From Schinkia azotoformans LMG 9581 (lineage in GTDB: Bacteria; Bacillota; Bacilli; Bacillales; Bacillaceae_J), in contig NZ_AJLR01000150.1 in the NCBI RefSeq assembly GCF_000307855.1, positions 1 to 33,584 of the forward strand: a DNA stretch of 33,584 bases, given 5' to 3'. A program made the position numbers and the translations under genes. Position 1 is the first letter of the stretch, and each line of letters begins with the position of its first letter. This document shows, piece after piece, positions 22,632-31,778 of this stretch. Under the pieces are notes generated by a model. The model had not been told where the DNA came from. It saw only the letters and a list, made by a program, of their open reading frames with translations, and did no database searches.

Positions 22632-22685
22632 ACAAAATGACTGTATAGGAACCGGGTAGAACCAATGTAATTTTGAGGTGACAAA

Positions 22686-23690
22686 ATGGGCAAACTTTTT
22701 TGTATTGGTGAAGTATTAATTGATTTTATCCCTTGTGAAAAGGGGGTCCCATTGAAGGATGTATTATCCTTTGAAAGAACTCCAGGTGGTGCACCGGCCA
22801 ATGTCGCAGCTACCGCTGCCAAATTTGGTCAGAAATCATTAATGATTTCGAAATTAGGCAATGATGCTTTTGGCGACTTTTTAGTGGAAAAGCTTGTTCA
22901 GTCTGGAGTTAATACAGATTATATCCTTCGAACAGACGAAGCAAATACGGCCTTAGCATTTGTTTCCCTTAAAAATAATGGTGATCGGGATTTTTCTTTC
23001 TATCGAAATCCATCTGCTGATTTGCTTTTAGAAGCGGATGAATTGGATGAAAATATCTTCAATAAAGGCGACTATCTTCATTTTTGTTCTGTTGATCTTG
23101 TTGAGTCTCCGATGAAATATGCCCATCAAAAAGCAATTGAAATTGTGAAATCAAAGCAAGGTATTATTAGCTTTGACCCCAATGTACGACTGCCTTTGTG
23201 GGATGATGCTCAGGATTGCCGCGAAACCATCTTGGAATTTATTCCATTGTCCCATATTGTGAAGATATCTGATGATGAGTTGGAGTTTATAACAGGTATT
23301 ACTGATGAAAAAGAAGCTTTACGATCATTGTTTCAAGGTGATGTCAAGGTGATCGTTTATACCCAAGGAGCAAAAGGTGCTTTGGTATTAACAAGAGATT
23401 CCGAGTTTGATAATCGCGGATTCAAAGTAAATGTAGTAGATACAACAGGTGCTGGGGATGCATTCATCGGTGCTTTTTTATCTATTTTATTAAAAAATGA
23501 AGTTAGTAAATCAAATCTTAAGACCTTTGTTGAAGAACATGCCCATGAATTGCTAACATTTGCGAATGCCTGCGGTGCCTTGACTACTATGAAAAAAGGT
23601 GGAATCAGTGCCTTGCCGACTTTACAGGAAATTGAAGCATTTCTATTAGATAAGAAGGGACATAGTTCCCGACCCTGTGTCCCATTTTAG
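22686..23690 (+). CDS. PfkB family sugar kinase (fructokinase-like)
   Basis: A 334-residue ribokinase-fold enzyme that phosphorylates a sugar with ATP. It has the N-terminal sugar-binding Gly-Gly-Ala-Pro-Ala-Asn-Val-Ala motif (38-45) and the C-terminal Asp-Thr-Thr-Gly-Ala-Gly-Asp-Ala-Phe motif with the catalytic base Asp258. The start Ile-Gly-Glu-Val-Leu-Ile-Asp and Asp-Pro-Asn-Val-Arg are typical of fructokinases. GAGGTGAC is the ribosome binding site. The last ten residues are encoded by a terminator-like hairpin (23657-23683) and look appended. It is followed by a zinc alcohol dehydrogenase gene, possibly in the same transcript. Sugar specificity is inferred. Confidence 0.85.
   Translation: MGKLFCIGEVLIDFIPCEKGVPLKDVLSFERTPGGAPANVAATAAKFGQKSLMISKLGNDAFGDFLVEKLVQSGVNTDYILRTDEANTALAFVSLKNNGDRDFSFYRNPSADLLLEADELDENIFNKGDYLHFCSVDLVESPMKYAHQKAIEIVKSKQGIISFDPNVRLPLWDDAQDCRETILEFIPLSHIVKISDDELEFITGITDEKEALRSLFQGDVKVIVYTQGAKGALVLTRDSEFDNRGFKVNVVDTTGAGDAFIGAFLSILLKNEVSKSNLKTFVEEHAHELLTFANACGALTTMKKGGISALPTLQEIEAFLLDKKGHSSRPCVPF
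23657..23690 (+). terminator. Hairpin inside the 3' end of the sugar kinase gene
   Basis: GGGACATAG (23657-23665) pairs with CTGTGTCCC (23675-23683) with one G-U pair. ATTTTAG, containing the stop codon, follows. It has the GGGACA...TGTCCC style of hairpins that recur in Bacillaceae genomes. Confidence 0.5.
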
Positions 23691-23759
23691 AATAAATAAG
23701 TTATCATTTACAAAGAATAAAGCCGTTAATGATAATTTTTAAAACCCAAGGGGGCTATC

Positions 23760-24893
23760 ATGAAGGCTGTTACATACCAAGGTAAAAATGAAGTTGCTGT
23801 AAAGGACGTTGAGGAACCAAAAATACAGGACCGCGAGGATGTCATTATTAAGGTGACTTCAACAGCAATATGTGGATCAGATCTCCATCTGTATCAAGGG
23901 AATTTCCCGTTACCGATCGGCTATGTTATCGGACATGAACCGATGGGGATCGTTGAGGAGGTGGGGCCTGATGTTACGGAAGTGAAGAAAGGCGATCGTG
24001 TTGTTATTCCTTTCACTGTAGCATGTGGTAAATGCCATTTCTGCCAGCATGATTTAGAAAGTCAGTGTGACAATTCTAATCCACATTATGATTCAGGTGG
24101 GTACTTTGGGTATTCTGAAAAATTCGGTGATTATCCTGGAGGACAAGCTGAATATTTAAGAGTCCCTTTTGGGAATTATACTCCTTTTGTTATTCCAAAA
24201 GATTGTGAATTAGAGGATGAATCGCTCCTTTTTTTATCTGATGTCCTTCCAACTGCTTATTGGAGTGTTGATAATGCAGGGGTAAAAAAAGGCGATACTG
24301 TTATTATATTAGGCTGCGGTCCTATTGGCTTAATGGCCCAACAGTTTGCTTGGGCAAAGGGAGCGGAGCGTGTAATTGCTGTAGATTACATCAGTAATCG
24401 GCTTGAACACTCCAAAAAGATGAATAAGACTGAAATTTTTAATTTCACTGAGTATGAAGATATGGGTGAAACCTTAAAGGAGCTAACAAAGGGTGGAGCA
24501 GATGTCGTCATTGATTGTGTTGGGATGGATGGTAAAAAATCTCCCCTAGAGTGGGTCGAACAGAAGTTAAAGCTTCAAGGTGGAACTTTGGGTCCGATCC
24601 AAATCGCAACAAAAGCTGTCCGGAAAGGGGGAACGCTGCAAATTACAGGAGTATATGGTGGTTTATACAATATGTTCCCATTAGGTCCCTTTTTCACACG
24701 AAACATAACAATAAAAATGGGGCAAGCACCTGCGCGGCATTACATGCCGTTCTTGTACGACAAAATTAAAAGTGGAGACATTGATCCAACAAAAATCATT
24801 ACGCACAAAATGCCTTTAGCGGAAGCCGCTCATGGATATGAAATCTTTAATAATAAGGAAGATAATTGTATAAAGGTTGTATTAAAACCTTAA
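23760..24893 (+). CDS. Zinc-dependent alcohol dehydrogenase
   Basis: A 377-residue medium-chain dehydrogenase. Catalytic zinc ligands are Cys38 (Ile-Cys-Gly-Ser-Asp), His59 and Glu60 (Gly-His-Glu). Structural zinc cysteines are Cys89, 92, 95 and 103. The NAD-binding turn is Leu-Gly-Cys-Gly-Pro-Ile-Gly (about 184-190). The long insert before the Rossmann half (Gly-Gly-Tyr-Phe-Gly-Tyr, Pro-Gly-Gly-Gln-Ala-Glu-Tyr-Leu-Arg-Val-Pro) matches the formaldehyde dehydrogenase-like branch, which includes Bacillus AdhB-type proteins of similar length. The physiological substrate is unknown. GGGGG lies about 8 bases before the ATG. A terminator follows. Confidence 0.9.
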   Translation: MKAVTYQGKNEVAVKDVEEPKIQDREDVIIKVTSTAICGSDLHLYQGNFPLPIGYVIGHEPMGIVEEVGPDVTEVKKGDRVVIPFTVACGKCHFCQHDLESQCDNSNPHYDSGGYFGYSEKFGDYPGGQAEYLRVPFGNYTPFVIPKDCELEDESLLFLSDVLPTAYWSVDNAGVKKGDTVIILGCGPIGLMAQQFAWAKGAERVIAVDYISNRLEHSKKMNKTEIFNFTEYEDMGETLKELTKGGADVVIDCVGMDGKKSPLEWVEQKLKLQGGTLGPIQIATKAVRKGGTLQITGVYGGLYNMFPLGPFFTRNITIKMGQAPARHYMPFLYDKIKSGDIDPTKIITHKMPLAEAAHGYEIFNNKEDNCIKVVLKP

Positions 24894-24904
24894 TCTATTT
24901 TTTG

Positions 24905-24931
24905 AAAAGAGGCCATTAGGTCTTTTTTTTA
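24905..24931 (+). terminator. Terminator of the alcohol dehydrogenase gene
   Basis: AAAAGAGGCC (24905-24914) pairs with GGTCTTTTTT (24919 on) with G-U pairs and an ATTA loop. The arm continues into a run of eight T. Confidence 0.8.
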
Positions 24932-25032
24932 TAAGCAAAACTTAATAATACATTATTAAGATATACCTATAAAATTATCCTAAAATAAGTGTATAATTTA
25001 AATAATAAAAAAATCAAGAAGAGGGAGTTTTG

Positions 25033-27009
25033 ATGAAAAATAGTTTTGGTAAATTTAATACAATTAGGAAAAAACTTATTATCGCGTTTTCAATAATATT
25101 AATAATACCAGCTTTAAGTATTGGTATATTTGCCTATTCAACTGCTAAGAATGCAGTTGAACATGAAATAATGGACGGAATTGATGAAAATATTAATCTA
25201 TTAAATACCTCTATCAATAATGCCATAGAACCTAAATTACAGAACATTGATGTTTTTTATCAAGAAATTACATTAGATTTGTATAATGGTGAAAGTAGCC
25301 CTGAATTAAGGGGGAAGTTTTCTGGATTTGTAAAATTACATCCCGAAATACAAAGTGTATATATAGGAACAACTACAGGGTTATTTATTCGGGAACCGTA
25401 CATAAAAATGCCGGATGGCTATGATCCAAGAGCTAGAGATTGGTATAAGGAATCAATGGAGAAAAAAGGTGAAACGATTATTTCGCCACCATATGTTTCG
25501 GCAAGTACAGGGAAAATGGTTGTCACTATTTCACGTGCGAGTAAAGATAATTCTGGTGTAATTGGAATTGATATTTTATTAGATTCAATCCAAGATATAA
25601 CGAATCAAGTAAAGATTGGTGATAAGGGATATGCGGCTCTGTTAGATCGAGACAGGAAGTATATAGCTCACCCGACCTTAAATTGGGGGACTGAAGCTAA
25701 AGAGTCATTTTTTGACATGGTTTATAGCCAAGAAAAAGGATCATTTAGTTATAATTATGAAGGTAAAGAGAAAAAGATGAGTTATGTAACTAATGATTTA
25801 ACTGGCTGGAAAATAGTTGGAACATTTTATTCAGAAGAAATTAATGATGCGGCCGCTCCTATTTTCAAAAACACAGTTTTAGTTATAGTCTTAGCTTTGA
25901 TAGTGGGAAGTGTAATCATCTATTTTATCGTTAGGTCTATCATTAAACCAATTAGAATGTTAAAAGAACAAGCTGTTACAGTTAGCAACGGTGACTTAAC
26001 AGAGATTATCGAAATAAATACTAAAGACGAAATTGGTGATTTGGCTCATGCATTTAATGATATGGCACACAAACTTCGGGAGGTCATCCAACAGATTAAT
26101 ACTAGTGCCGAACATGTAGCAGCTTCATCTGAGCAATTACAGGCAACAAGTGAACAAGCAACGAGAGCAACAGAACAAATTTCAGCGGCTATTCAAGAAG
26201 TAGCAAATGGGAGTGAAATCCAGGTTGCAAGTTCACAGCAAAGTGCTATTGCGATGGAAGAAGTTTCAGGTGGCATCCAACGGATTGCTGAATCTTCAAG
26301 TGTAGTCAAGGATTCTATCAATGAAACGAAGTCCTTATCTGAACAAGGATATCAATCACTGCAAGCGGCAATTCATCAGATGGACTCCATCGAAAAAGGA
26401 ACAAAGGCTACAACAGTAGCTATAAGGAAATTGAGTGAGCGATCAAAAGAAATTAGTAATATAATTGATATCATTACCAATATTGCTGAACAAACAAATT
26501 TGCTTTCTTTAAATGCTGCCATTGAAGCAGCGCGGGCAGGAGAACATGGAAAAGGCTTTTCTGTGGTAGCCGATGAAGTTAGAAAGTTGGCAGAACAATC
26601 GCGGACTTCGGCCAACCAAATCGTTACATTAATTGAAGAGATTCAAACTGATACAGAAATAGCTAATAAAGAGATGGATGGAAATAGTAAAGAAGTTGAT
26701 TTAGGTAAGACTGTCATTCAGAAGACCAGAGAAGCCTTCAACCTTGTAATGAATGCTGTCAGACAAGTTGATGTTCAAATCCAAGAAGTATCAGCTACAA
26801 CTGTACAAATTTCTGCAAATACTGAAGAGGTTACTGCTTCTGTTGAAGAGTTGGCACATATAGCTAAAGCCGCTTCAGAAGAATCACAAAATGTGGCTGC
26901 ATCGTCAGAAGAACAATTAGCATCAATGGAGGAGATCAGTGCTTCCAGTGAAGCGTTAAGCAAGTTAGCTCAAGATCTTCAAGAATTAGTTTCTAAATTT
27001 AAAGTATAA
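25033..27009 (+). CDS. Methyl-accepting chemotaxis protein with a dCache sensor
   Basis: A 658-residue transmembrane chemoreceptor. Order: TM1 (about 14-36), extracellular dCache sensor (about 40-275; Tyr-Asp-Pro-Arg-Ala-Arg-Asp-Trp-Tyr and Gly-Ile-Asp-Ile are typical of dCache_1), TM2 (about 281-301), HAMP (302-355), then a long coiled signalling domain. The hairpin tip with [19 protein letters not shown] is near 485-505. It should control CheA via CheW; the ligand is probably an amino acid or organic acid. Gln/Glu-rich pairs on both sides of the tip are candidate methylation sites. The ATG at 25033 follows GAGGGAG by about 7 bases. Confidence 0.93.
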   Translation: MKNSFGKFNTIRKKLIIAFSIILIIPALSIGIFAYSTAKNAVEHEIMDGIDENINLLNTSINNAIEPKLQNIDVFYQEITLDLYNGESSPELRGKFSGFVKLHPEIQSVYIGTTTGLFIREPYIKMPDGYDPRARDWYKESMEKKGETIISPPYVSASTGKMVVTISRASKDNSGVIGIDILLDSIQDITNQVKIGDKGYAALLDRDRKYIAHPTLNWGTEAKESFFDMVYSQEKGSFSYNYEGKEKKMSYVTNDLTGWKIVGTFYSEEINDAAAPIFKNTVLVIVLALIVGSVIIYFIVRSIIKPIRMLKEQAVTVSNGDLTEIIEINTKDEIGDLAHAFNDMAHKLREVIQQINTSAEHVAASSEQLQATSEQATRATEQISAAIQEVANGSEIQVASSQQSAIAMEEVSGGIQRIAESSSVVKDSINETKSLSEQGYQSLQAAIHQMDSIEKGTKATTVAIRKLSERSKEISNIIDIITNIAEQTNLLSLNAAIEAARAGEHGKGFSVVADEVRKLAEQSRTSANQIVTLIEEIQTDTEIANKEMDGNSKEVDLGKTVIQKTREAFNLVMNAVRQVDVQIQEVSATTVQISANTEEVTASVEELAHIAKAASEESQNVAASSEEQLASMEEISASSEALSKLAQDLQELVSKFKV

Positions 27010-27039
27010 TGATTAACTAGAACAACGATTTAATGAATG

Positions 27040-27076
27040 GACAGTTCCTCGTTACCTATCGTAACGGGGAACTGTC
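27040..27076. terminator. Long hairpin between convergent MCP and gerAC genes
   Basis: Bases 27040-27055 and 27061-27076 pair along 16 positions with one T-G wobble, leaving a 5-base loop. The hairpin overlaps the stop codon of the minus-strand germination gene. There is no clear T-run on either side. It likely ends or stabilises both transcripts. Confidence 0.7.
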
Positions 27077-28196
27077 ACGATTCAGTTCCTTTTAATATTA
27101 GATCAACAGATACATTTATATCAATGATCGGAGATTTAACCATGTCAGCAAATTCAGGTTTAATTTTTTCCCACGTTTTCGGCTGATCTTTTTCAAATAT
27201 ACTTTGAAGATTTAATACATCTTCACCTGTTCTTTTGTATATCGTTGCTAATTTTTCGTAAACATCCTTTTTTAATATTTCGGTAAACTCATTTTCTAAT
27301 TTATGTAATGTAGTTTTCCCCTGAATACTGCCATTGCCACAAGTGTATTCAGCTAAATAGCCTTTAGCCTTCAAATGCCCCCCGATGATTAGAGCTCCAT
27401 TCTCCACCCTAGGTTTTAAGGAAGAAGATGTATGAATCATATCCATACTGACAGAGCCATTTCCTGATTGCGGGCAATCCATATGTAAACTTCCCGATTC
27501 AGTGTTTTCTTTAAGATAGGCTACGATGGTAGTTTCATGTTCATTTAAGCTACCTACTATTTTTCCTTTTTTTAAAAGAGATGTTCCATTAACCTCAATT
27601 TCATGTTTATTTTTTTGAATTTTAATATTGGGGATGAATTCGATATTATTTTCATGGATGGCCCTAGAAATGGACCCGATATCTGTAGTGATTGTTCTAC
27701 CTGTTTCCTCCGTTAATTTTATCAGCTCTTTAATATATTCTGAGACAAAACGCTGATCCTTTTGTTTTACTTTCATTAAATCAATAGGATTATCCGAAAA
27801 CACGACAGGAGTTGTTCTTCTCATATCTGGATCCCTTAGAAAGTGGCTAATGATTCCGGAGATTCCATCCTCTGCCTGCCTTTTCCCGATAATCAAAACT
27901 TGAATATTGGAGTAAAATGGATCACCATTCACCTTCGTTTGCAAAGAGTGAAGCGGTATTTCTATAGACTGGTAATTCACTTTTTCGATTGTGACTTTTG
28001 ATTCGTTTTCATTACCTTGTTGTTGACCGGCGCCGCCTCCGCTATGCAAGTTTAGGCTTTCAACTCCAACTATGTACCCATCATCCTCTTTGTCTACAGC
28101 GATTCCGGAAATAAACATCCTGTCTCGCATTCGTTGGAAATCCCAACAACTGCTTAATAAAAAGGTCATCATTATAAAGAAAAATAGCCTCTTAAT
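27075..28196 (-). CDS. gerAC: Ger(x)C family germination receptor lipoprotein (C subunit)
   Basis: The C subunit of a GerA-type nutrient receptor, a lipoprotein of the spore inner membrane. I start it at an ATT codon (28194-28196), not at the ATG at 28172. ATT gives a complete lipoprotein signal (Lys-Arg, seven hydrophobic residues, then Leu-Leu-Ser-Ser-Cys with Cys17). It stands 9 bases after a perfect AAGGAAGG site. The ATG start would lack the basic N-terminus and any binding site. The 373-residue protein shows Trp-Asp at the mature start, Gly-Ile-Ala-Val-Asp, and a C-terminal Ger(x)C domain. It overlaps gerAB by a few bases. Subunit naming follows the family; the paralogue is not determined. 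Confidence 0.85.
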   Translation of the reverse strand: MKRLFFFIMMTFLLSSCWDFQRMRDRMFISGIAVDKEDDGYIVGVESLNLHSGGGAGQQQGNENESKVTIEKVNYQSIEIPLHSLQTKVNGDPFYSNIQVLIIGKRQAEDGISGIISHFLRDPDMRRTTPVVFSDNPIDLMKVKQKDQRFVSEYIKELIKLTEETGRTITTDIGSISRAIHENNIEFIPNIKIQKNKHEIEVNGTSLLKKGKIVGSLNEHETTIVAYLKENTESGSLHMDCPQSGNGSVSMDMIHTSSSLKPRVENGALIIGGHLKAKGYLAEYTCGNGSIQGKTTLHKLENEFTEILKKDVYEKLATIYKRTGEDVLNLQSIFEKDQPKTWEKIKPEFADMVKSPIIDINVSVDLILKGTES

Positions 28197-29274
28197 TTTG
28201 TTTCACCTTCCTTTTTACGGTATCAATCAGAACAATCAATGGAAAAATAAAAAAAAGTATGACAGTAACTACTAATTGTATAACCCTGGCAAGATGGCTG
28301 GTATGTTCGATATCATTTGGATAGATTGCTACTAAAAATACGATTACTCCCACAAAAATGACCCATCTGCTAATCGGAGTTTTTGAAAACAATGTTTTAA
28401 ATCCAACAGAAGCTGATAGAAGTGTGAGATGATTAAGTGAAAAACCGTATAGAATCCAACTAGTTAAAAATACAATTTCTATCCGTTCTAATATCGGAAT
28501 TTCAACTAATCGGGCCATATCAATACTTGGATATTCAATGTAGTTAATTTCTACTGGCCCAAATAAGGAAATAGCCATGATAAATAACAATCCAACAGTA
28601 ATAGTTAAGAAAACTAAACCTTGAAAAACTCCTTTTTTAAGTATGTCAAAATTGGGCATTAACGGCAAAAAGAAGAGGAAGACCCAGCTAATTAAATAAG
28701 AATAAAGGGATGTAAATAATCCTTTATCAAAGATGATTCCTTTTGCGACGATAGGCTTTAAATCAGAAAAGTTAGCTTTATTAATGACAAGCAAAAAAAT
28801 TGTAAACAGTGTTAAGATAAGCAAAGGCTGAATCAATTCATTGAATCGGGCCAATGTCTCTTCTTTTTTTGTTGCAGCATACATGACAATTAATAGTTCG
28901 GACAAAATGATACTCCACCCTGGAGTATGGAATAAAATATGAACAATGATTCCATCCGACAATAAGCGCATGCCTAATCCAGTTAAAATAATTGAAATTG
29001 CAATAAGAGCAACAAATAATAACCGACCTAACCACTTTCCGATGATGTTTTCCAAAATGTTCAATAAGGAGCAGCCAGGGTATCGTTCAGGCAGGATTAG
29101 GAATATCCTTGTAAAAAGAATTATTATAGCTAAGGACAAAATAATAAATAACCATCCGCTTTGTCCGGTATATTGATTGATTTCTCTTGGTAAGGTGGAT
29201 AATCCTATTGGAGAACTTGCCATAATAAGCCAAAAAATTTGATTTTTTGAGAAAGTGAAGGTTTTCTTTACCAT
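28192..29274 (-). CDS. gerAB: GerAB family spore germination permease (B subunit)
   Basis: A 360-residue integral membrane protein of the APC superfamily with about 10 membrane segments. It is the B subunit of a GerA-type receptor and is thought to hold the germinant-binding site. Typical features are Phe-Ser-Lys-Asn-Gln-Ile-Phe-Trp near the start and Leu-Pro-Arg-Glu-Ile-Asn (about 39-44). I start it at ATG 29274 (Met-Val-Lys-Lys-Thr), with GAGGATAGGGG upstream. This removes an 11-residue extension that would overlap gerAA. It starts 8 bases after gerAA ends and overlaps gerAC at its end. Germinant specificity cannot be read from the sequence. Confidence 0.9.
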   Translation of the reverse strand: MVKKTFTFSKNQIFWLIMASSPIGLSTLPREINQYTGQSGWLFIILSLAIIILFTRIFLILPERYPGCSLLNILENIIGKWLGRLLFVALIAISIILTGLGMRLLSDGIIVHILFHTPGWSIILSELLIVMYAATKKEETLARFNELIQPLLILTLFTIFLLVINKANFSDLKPIVAKGIIFDKGLFTSLYSYLISWVFLFFLPLMPNFDILKKGVFQGLVFLTITVGLLFIMAISLFGPVEINYIEYPSIDMARLVEIPILERIEIVFLTSWILYGFSLNHLTLLSASVGFKTLFSKTPISRWVIFVGVIVFLVAIYPNDIEHTSHLARVIQLVVTVILFFIFPLIVLIDTVKRKVKQN

Positions 29275-29282
29275 GTCTGCCC

Positions 29283-30752
29283 CTATCCTCTTTTTAATGG
29301 CTTCCATTTTCTTTGTTTTTTCTTATCTGCTAAATAAGTTGGCCTCATTGTTCGATAACGAATTGGAAATAAAATGAAGAGGTCAATCCAGTTCCGAAAT
29401 TTTGTTGGTGCAAATGGTACAAGATAAGGAACACCAAAGCTTTTCAGGCTACTTAAATGCAAAAGTACGAAACTAAAGCCTAAAATTAACCCGAATAATC
29501 CAAAGAATCCGGCCCCGATAATAAGCAACAAACGAAGAAGCCGAAAACTAAAGGCCATTGAATAATGTGGTGTACTAAAGGAGGCCATCGCTGTAATTCC
29601 AACGACGATTAATGTGATCGGACCAACTATATTTGCTTGAACAGCTGCCTCTCCAATTACAATTCCGCCGACAATACCAACGGTTTGCCCTAAAGGTTTT
29701 GGTAAACGGACACCGGCTTCTCTAAAAATTTCAATCATAAGTTCCATTAATAAAAGCTCCCATATCGCTGGAAAAGGAACCTTTACACGGGTATGCGCTA
29801 TTGCTACAAGCAAATCCGACGGGATCAGCTCGGGATTAAAATGAATTAATGCTACATAAAGTGATGGAAGAAAAATACTTATCAACATGGCGATAAGTCG
29901 AACAATCCGTACCATCGAACCGACGTACCATTTTTCATAATAATCATCCATGTTCTGCAAACTCTCGAAAAAGGTAAAGGGCACAAGTAAGGCCAACGGA
30001 GAGTTATCTACAAATAAGATGACCTTACCGGAATTAAGCGATTCTACTGCTACATCAGGACGGTCTGATAAGCGGACAAGCGGGAATATAGACCACATAT
30101 TATCTTCCGTCCATTGTTCAAGTTCACTGGCAGAAATCATTTTATCTGTCTCAATAGAAGTAAGCCTTTGTCTAACCTCTTCCAGTACATCCTGATTTAC
30201 AATTCCATCAATAAAAAGCACGGTTACCTTTGTTTGTGATAAAGAACCGATTTTCATATCTTGAATTTGGAGTTTTGGACTTTTTAAGTATTTTCGTATG
30301 ATCGAAACATTAACACTAGATGAATCTACGAATCCTTCCTTCGTACCCTTAATTGTTGTTTCAATAATAGGAGATTCAGGGCTGCGGTCCGGCTTTTTCT
30401 CTGCATTTAATAAACAAAAGGTATCAAGCTTTTCAAATACAATCACAATGTTCCCTGTAAGAATTCCATCAATGATTTCATTTTTAGTTGAAGATGTTTT
30501 TAATTGGCAATATGGGAAGGTTTCTAGAAGAAAGGCTTCAGTAATTTTTTCTTCCTTTCCTATTCTAAGTATTTGTGGAAAGATATTTTCATTAATTTCT
30601 TTTTCGTCCGAAATGCCTTGTATAAAAAGAAGAGCGCCATTTTGACCGGAAATAGTTCTAAATCTACGTACATAAAGATCATTGCAATTTTTCAGTTCAT
30701 CCAGAATGGTTTCTATTTTTTCTTCAATTGTCTTTAAAATAGACTTATGCAA
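29283..30752 (-). CDS. gerAA: GerAA family spore germination receptor (A subunit)
   Basis: The A subunit of a GerA-type receptor. The roughly 489-residue protein has a large N-terminal soluble region (about 1-280) with the GerA motifs Arg-Arg-Phe-Arg and Leu-Phe-Ile-Asp-Gly-Ile. Four to six membrane segments follow (Ile-Phe-Leu-Pro-Ser-Leu-Tyr-Val-Ala, Phe-Pro-Ala-Ile-Trp-Glu-Leu-Leu-Leu-Met-Glu, Glu-Ala-Gly-Val-Arg-Leu-Pro-Lys). The C-terminal tail is basic. I place the start at TTG 30752, where GGAGG stands exactly 8 bases upstream. The longer start at ATG 30773 has only AGGA two bases away. It heads the gerA-B-C operon, behind a sigma-G-like promoter. Confidence 0.9.
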   Translation of the reverse strand: MHKSILKTIEEKIETILDELKNCNDLYVRRFRTISGQNGALLFIQGISDEKEINENIFPQILRIGKEEKITEAFLLETFPYCQLKTSSTKNEIIDGILTGNIVIVFEKLDTFCLLNAEKKPDRSPESPIIETTIKGTKEGFVDSSSVNVSIIRKYLKSPKLQIQDMKIGSLSQTKVTVLFIDGIVNQDVLEEVRQRLTSIETDKMISASELEQWTEDNMWSIFPLVRLSDRPDVAVESLNSGKVILFVDNSPLALLVPFTFFESLQNMDDYYEKWYVGSMVRIVRLIAMLISIFLPSLYVALIHFNPELIPSDLLVAIAHTRVKVPFPAIWELLLMELMIEIFREAGVRLPKPLGQTVGIVGGIVIGEAAVQANIVGPITLIVVGITAMASFSTPHYSMAFSFRLLRLLLIIGAGFFGLFGLILGFSFVLLHLSSLKSFGVPYLVPFAPTKFRNWIDLFILFPIRYRTMRPTYLADKKKQRKWKPLKRG

Positions 30753-30795
30753 ATTTATTGCCTCCATCAGCATAATCCTAAAGGAAAATTATATT

Positions 30796-30825
30796 TAGTT
30801 TGTATAGATTTGGAGGGATTTATGC
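30796..30825 (-). promoter_or_regulatory. Putative sigma-G promoter of the gerA-type operon
   Basis: On the minus strand, GCATA (complement of 30821-30825), an 18-base spacer and CAAACTA (complement of 30796-30802) fit the forespore sigma-G pattern GnATR-N18-CATnnTA with one mismatch. Transcription would start near 30789, about 37 bases before the TTG start. Forespore expression is what is known for GerA-type operons. Confidence 0.5.
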
Positions 30826-30956
30826 AACCAAAGTGATACCTAGTCATTCGTAAAGAAATACTTATTTATAGAGATTCCCTTTCCTATTTCTGTTAATATT
30901 AAGATAGAACTAATATACATACACGTTAAAAATATCCAGATAGGAGAGGGATCAGT

Positions 30957-31760
30957 GTGAGGGTTACAATCAAAAATACCGAAAACGATGGTAATATTTC
31001 ACTACAAGAAAGCGGCGGTTTTGCCATTGTTACGATTAATAGACCGGAGTTGAAAAATGCTTTAACAAATAGAATGTGGGTCGACCTAAAAGCGGTTGGT
31101 AAGCGCATCACACAAAATCCGAAGAATAAAGTTGTGATTTTACGAGGAAGGAAGAAGCTTTTTTCTTCAGGCTCGGACTTGAAACAATTTAATGAATTAT
31201 CGATTGACGAAGCGAATGATGCTTTTCGAATGATGGAGGAAGCGATTTCTACATTTGAGAGAATTCCGTTGCCAACGATTGGGGTTATCAATGGACCTGC
31301 CATGGGAGCTGGCTTTCAGCTTGCCTTAGCCTGTGATATTCGCATTGGCACAACCAATACATTAATGGGCTTTCCGGTTGGAAGATTAGGAATTACAATA
31401 AATCAAGCGTTTGCGAAAAGAATTGCCGATTTAATTGGAAAAAGTAGGACAATGGACCTTGTCTATACAGGCAGGCTCTTAAAACCGCAGGAATGCTATG
31501 ATTTAGGGCTAATTAATTATTTATTGGACGATGATACGGATGTGAACCACTATGCCATTCGGTTGGGAAAAAAGATTATCGAGCAATCTTCGGCATCTGT
31601 TTTAGCGGTCAAAAGGGCCGTATCTTTTAATAATCCAACCGTTTCTATTCCATGGGAAACAGGACTTAGTGAAAGTGTTGACCCTGTTGATTTTCCAGAA
31701 GGAGTCCGTTCTTTCGTTGAAAAAAGAAAACCAAATTTTAAGGGAAAAGGGCACCAATAG
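30957..31760 (+). CDS. Enoyl-CoA hydratase/isomerase family protein without catalytic glutamates
   Basis: A 267-residue crotonase-fold protein, most likely binding an acyl-CoA. It shows Asn-Arg-Pro-Glu-Leu-Lys-Asn-Ala-Leu, the oxyanion region Phe-Ser-Ser-Gly-Ser-Asp-Leu-Lys, and Gly-Pro-Ala-Met-Gly-Ala-Gly-Phe-Gln-Leu-Ala (113-123). In true hydratases the two catalytic glutamates are in Gly-Gly-Cys-Glu and Pro-Glu. Here the positions hold Gln121 and Val141. It is therefore unlikely to hydrate enoyl-CoA; an isomerase, hydrolase or ligand-binding role is possible. GTG is the start, with AGGAGAGGG six bases upstream. A terminator overlaps its last codons. Confidence 0.85.
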   Translation: MRVTIKNTENDGNISLQESGGFAIVTINRPELKNALTNRMWVDLKAVGKRITQNPKNKVVILRGRKKLFSSGSDLKQFNELSIDEANDAFRMMEEAISTFERIPLPTIGVINGPAMGAGFQLALACDIRIGTTNTLMGFPVGRLGITINQAFAKRIADLIGKSRTMDLVYTGRLLKPQECYDLGLINYLLDDDTDVNHYAIRLGKKIIEQSSASVLAVKRAVSFNNPTVSIPWETGLSESVDPVDFPEGVRSFVEKRKPNFKGKGHQ

Positions 31761-31775
31761 GATGCCCTTTTTGCA
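31745..31775. terminator. Terminator between the crotonase and P-loop genes
   Basis: AAAAGGGCA (31745-31753) pairs with TGCCCTTTT (31763-31771), followed by a T. The left arm lies in the final codons of the crotonase gene. The symmetric A and T runs allow it to serve the convergent gene ending at 31779. Confidence 0.75.
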
Positions 31776-31778
31776 TAG

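Noticed and set aside
22142-22822. 226-codon minus-strand frame across the synthase end, ywbE and the kinase start
   Set aside because: It crosses three recognised genes and a terminator on the other strand; length is explained by codon-bias shadowing.
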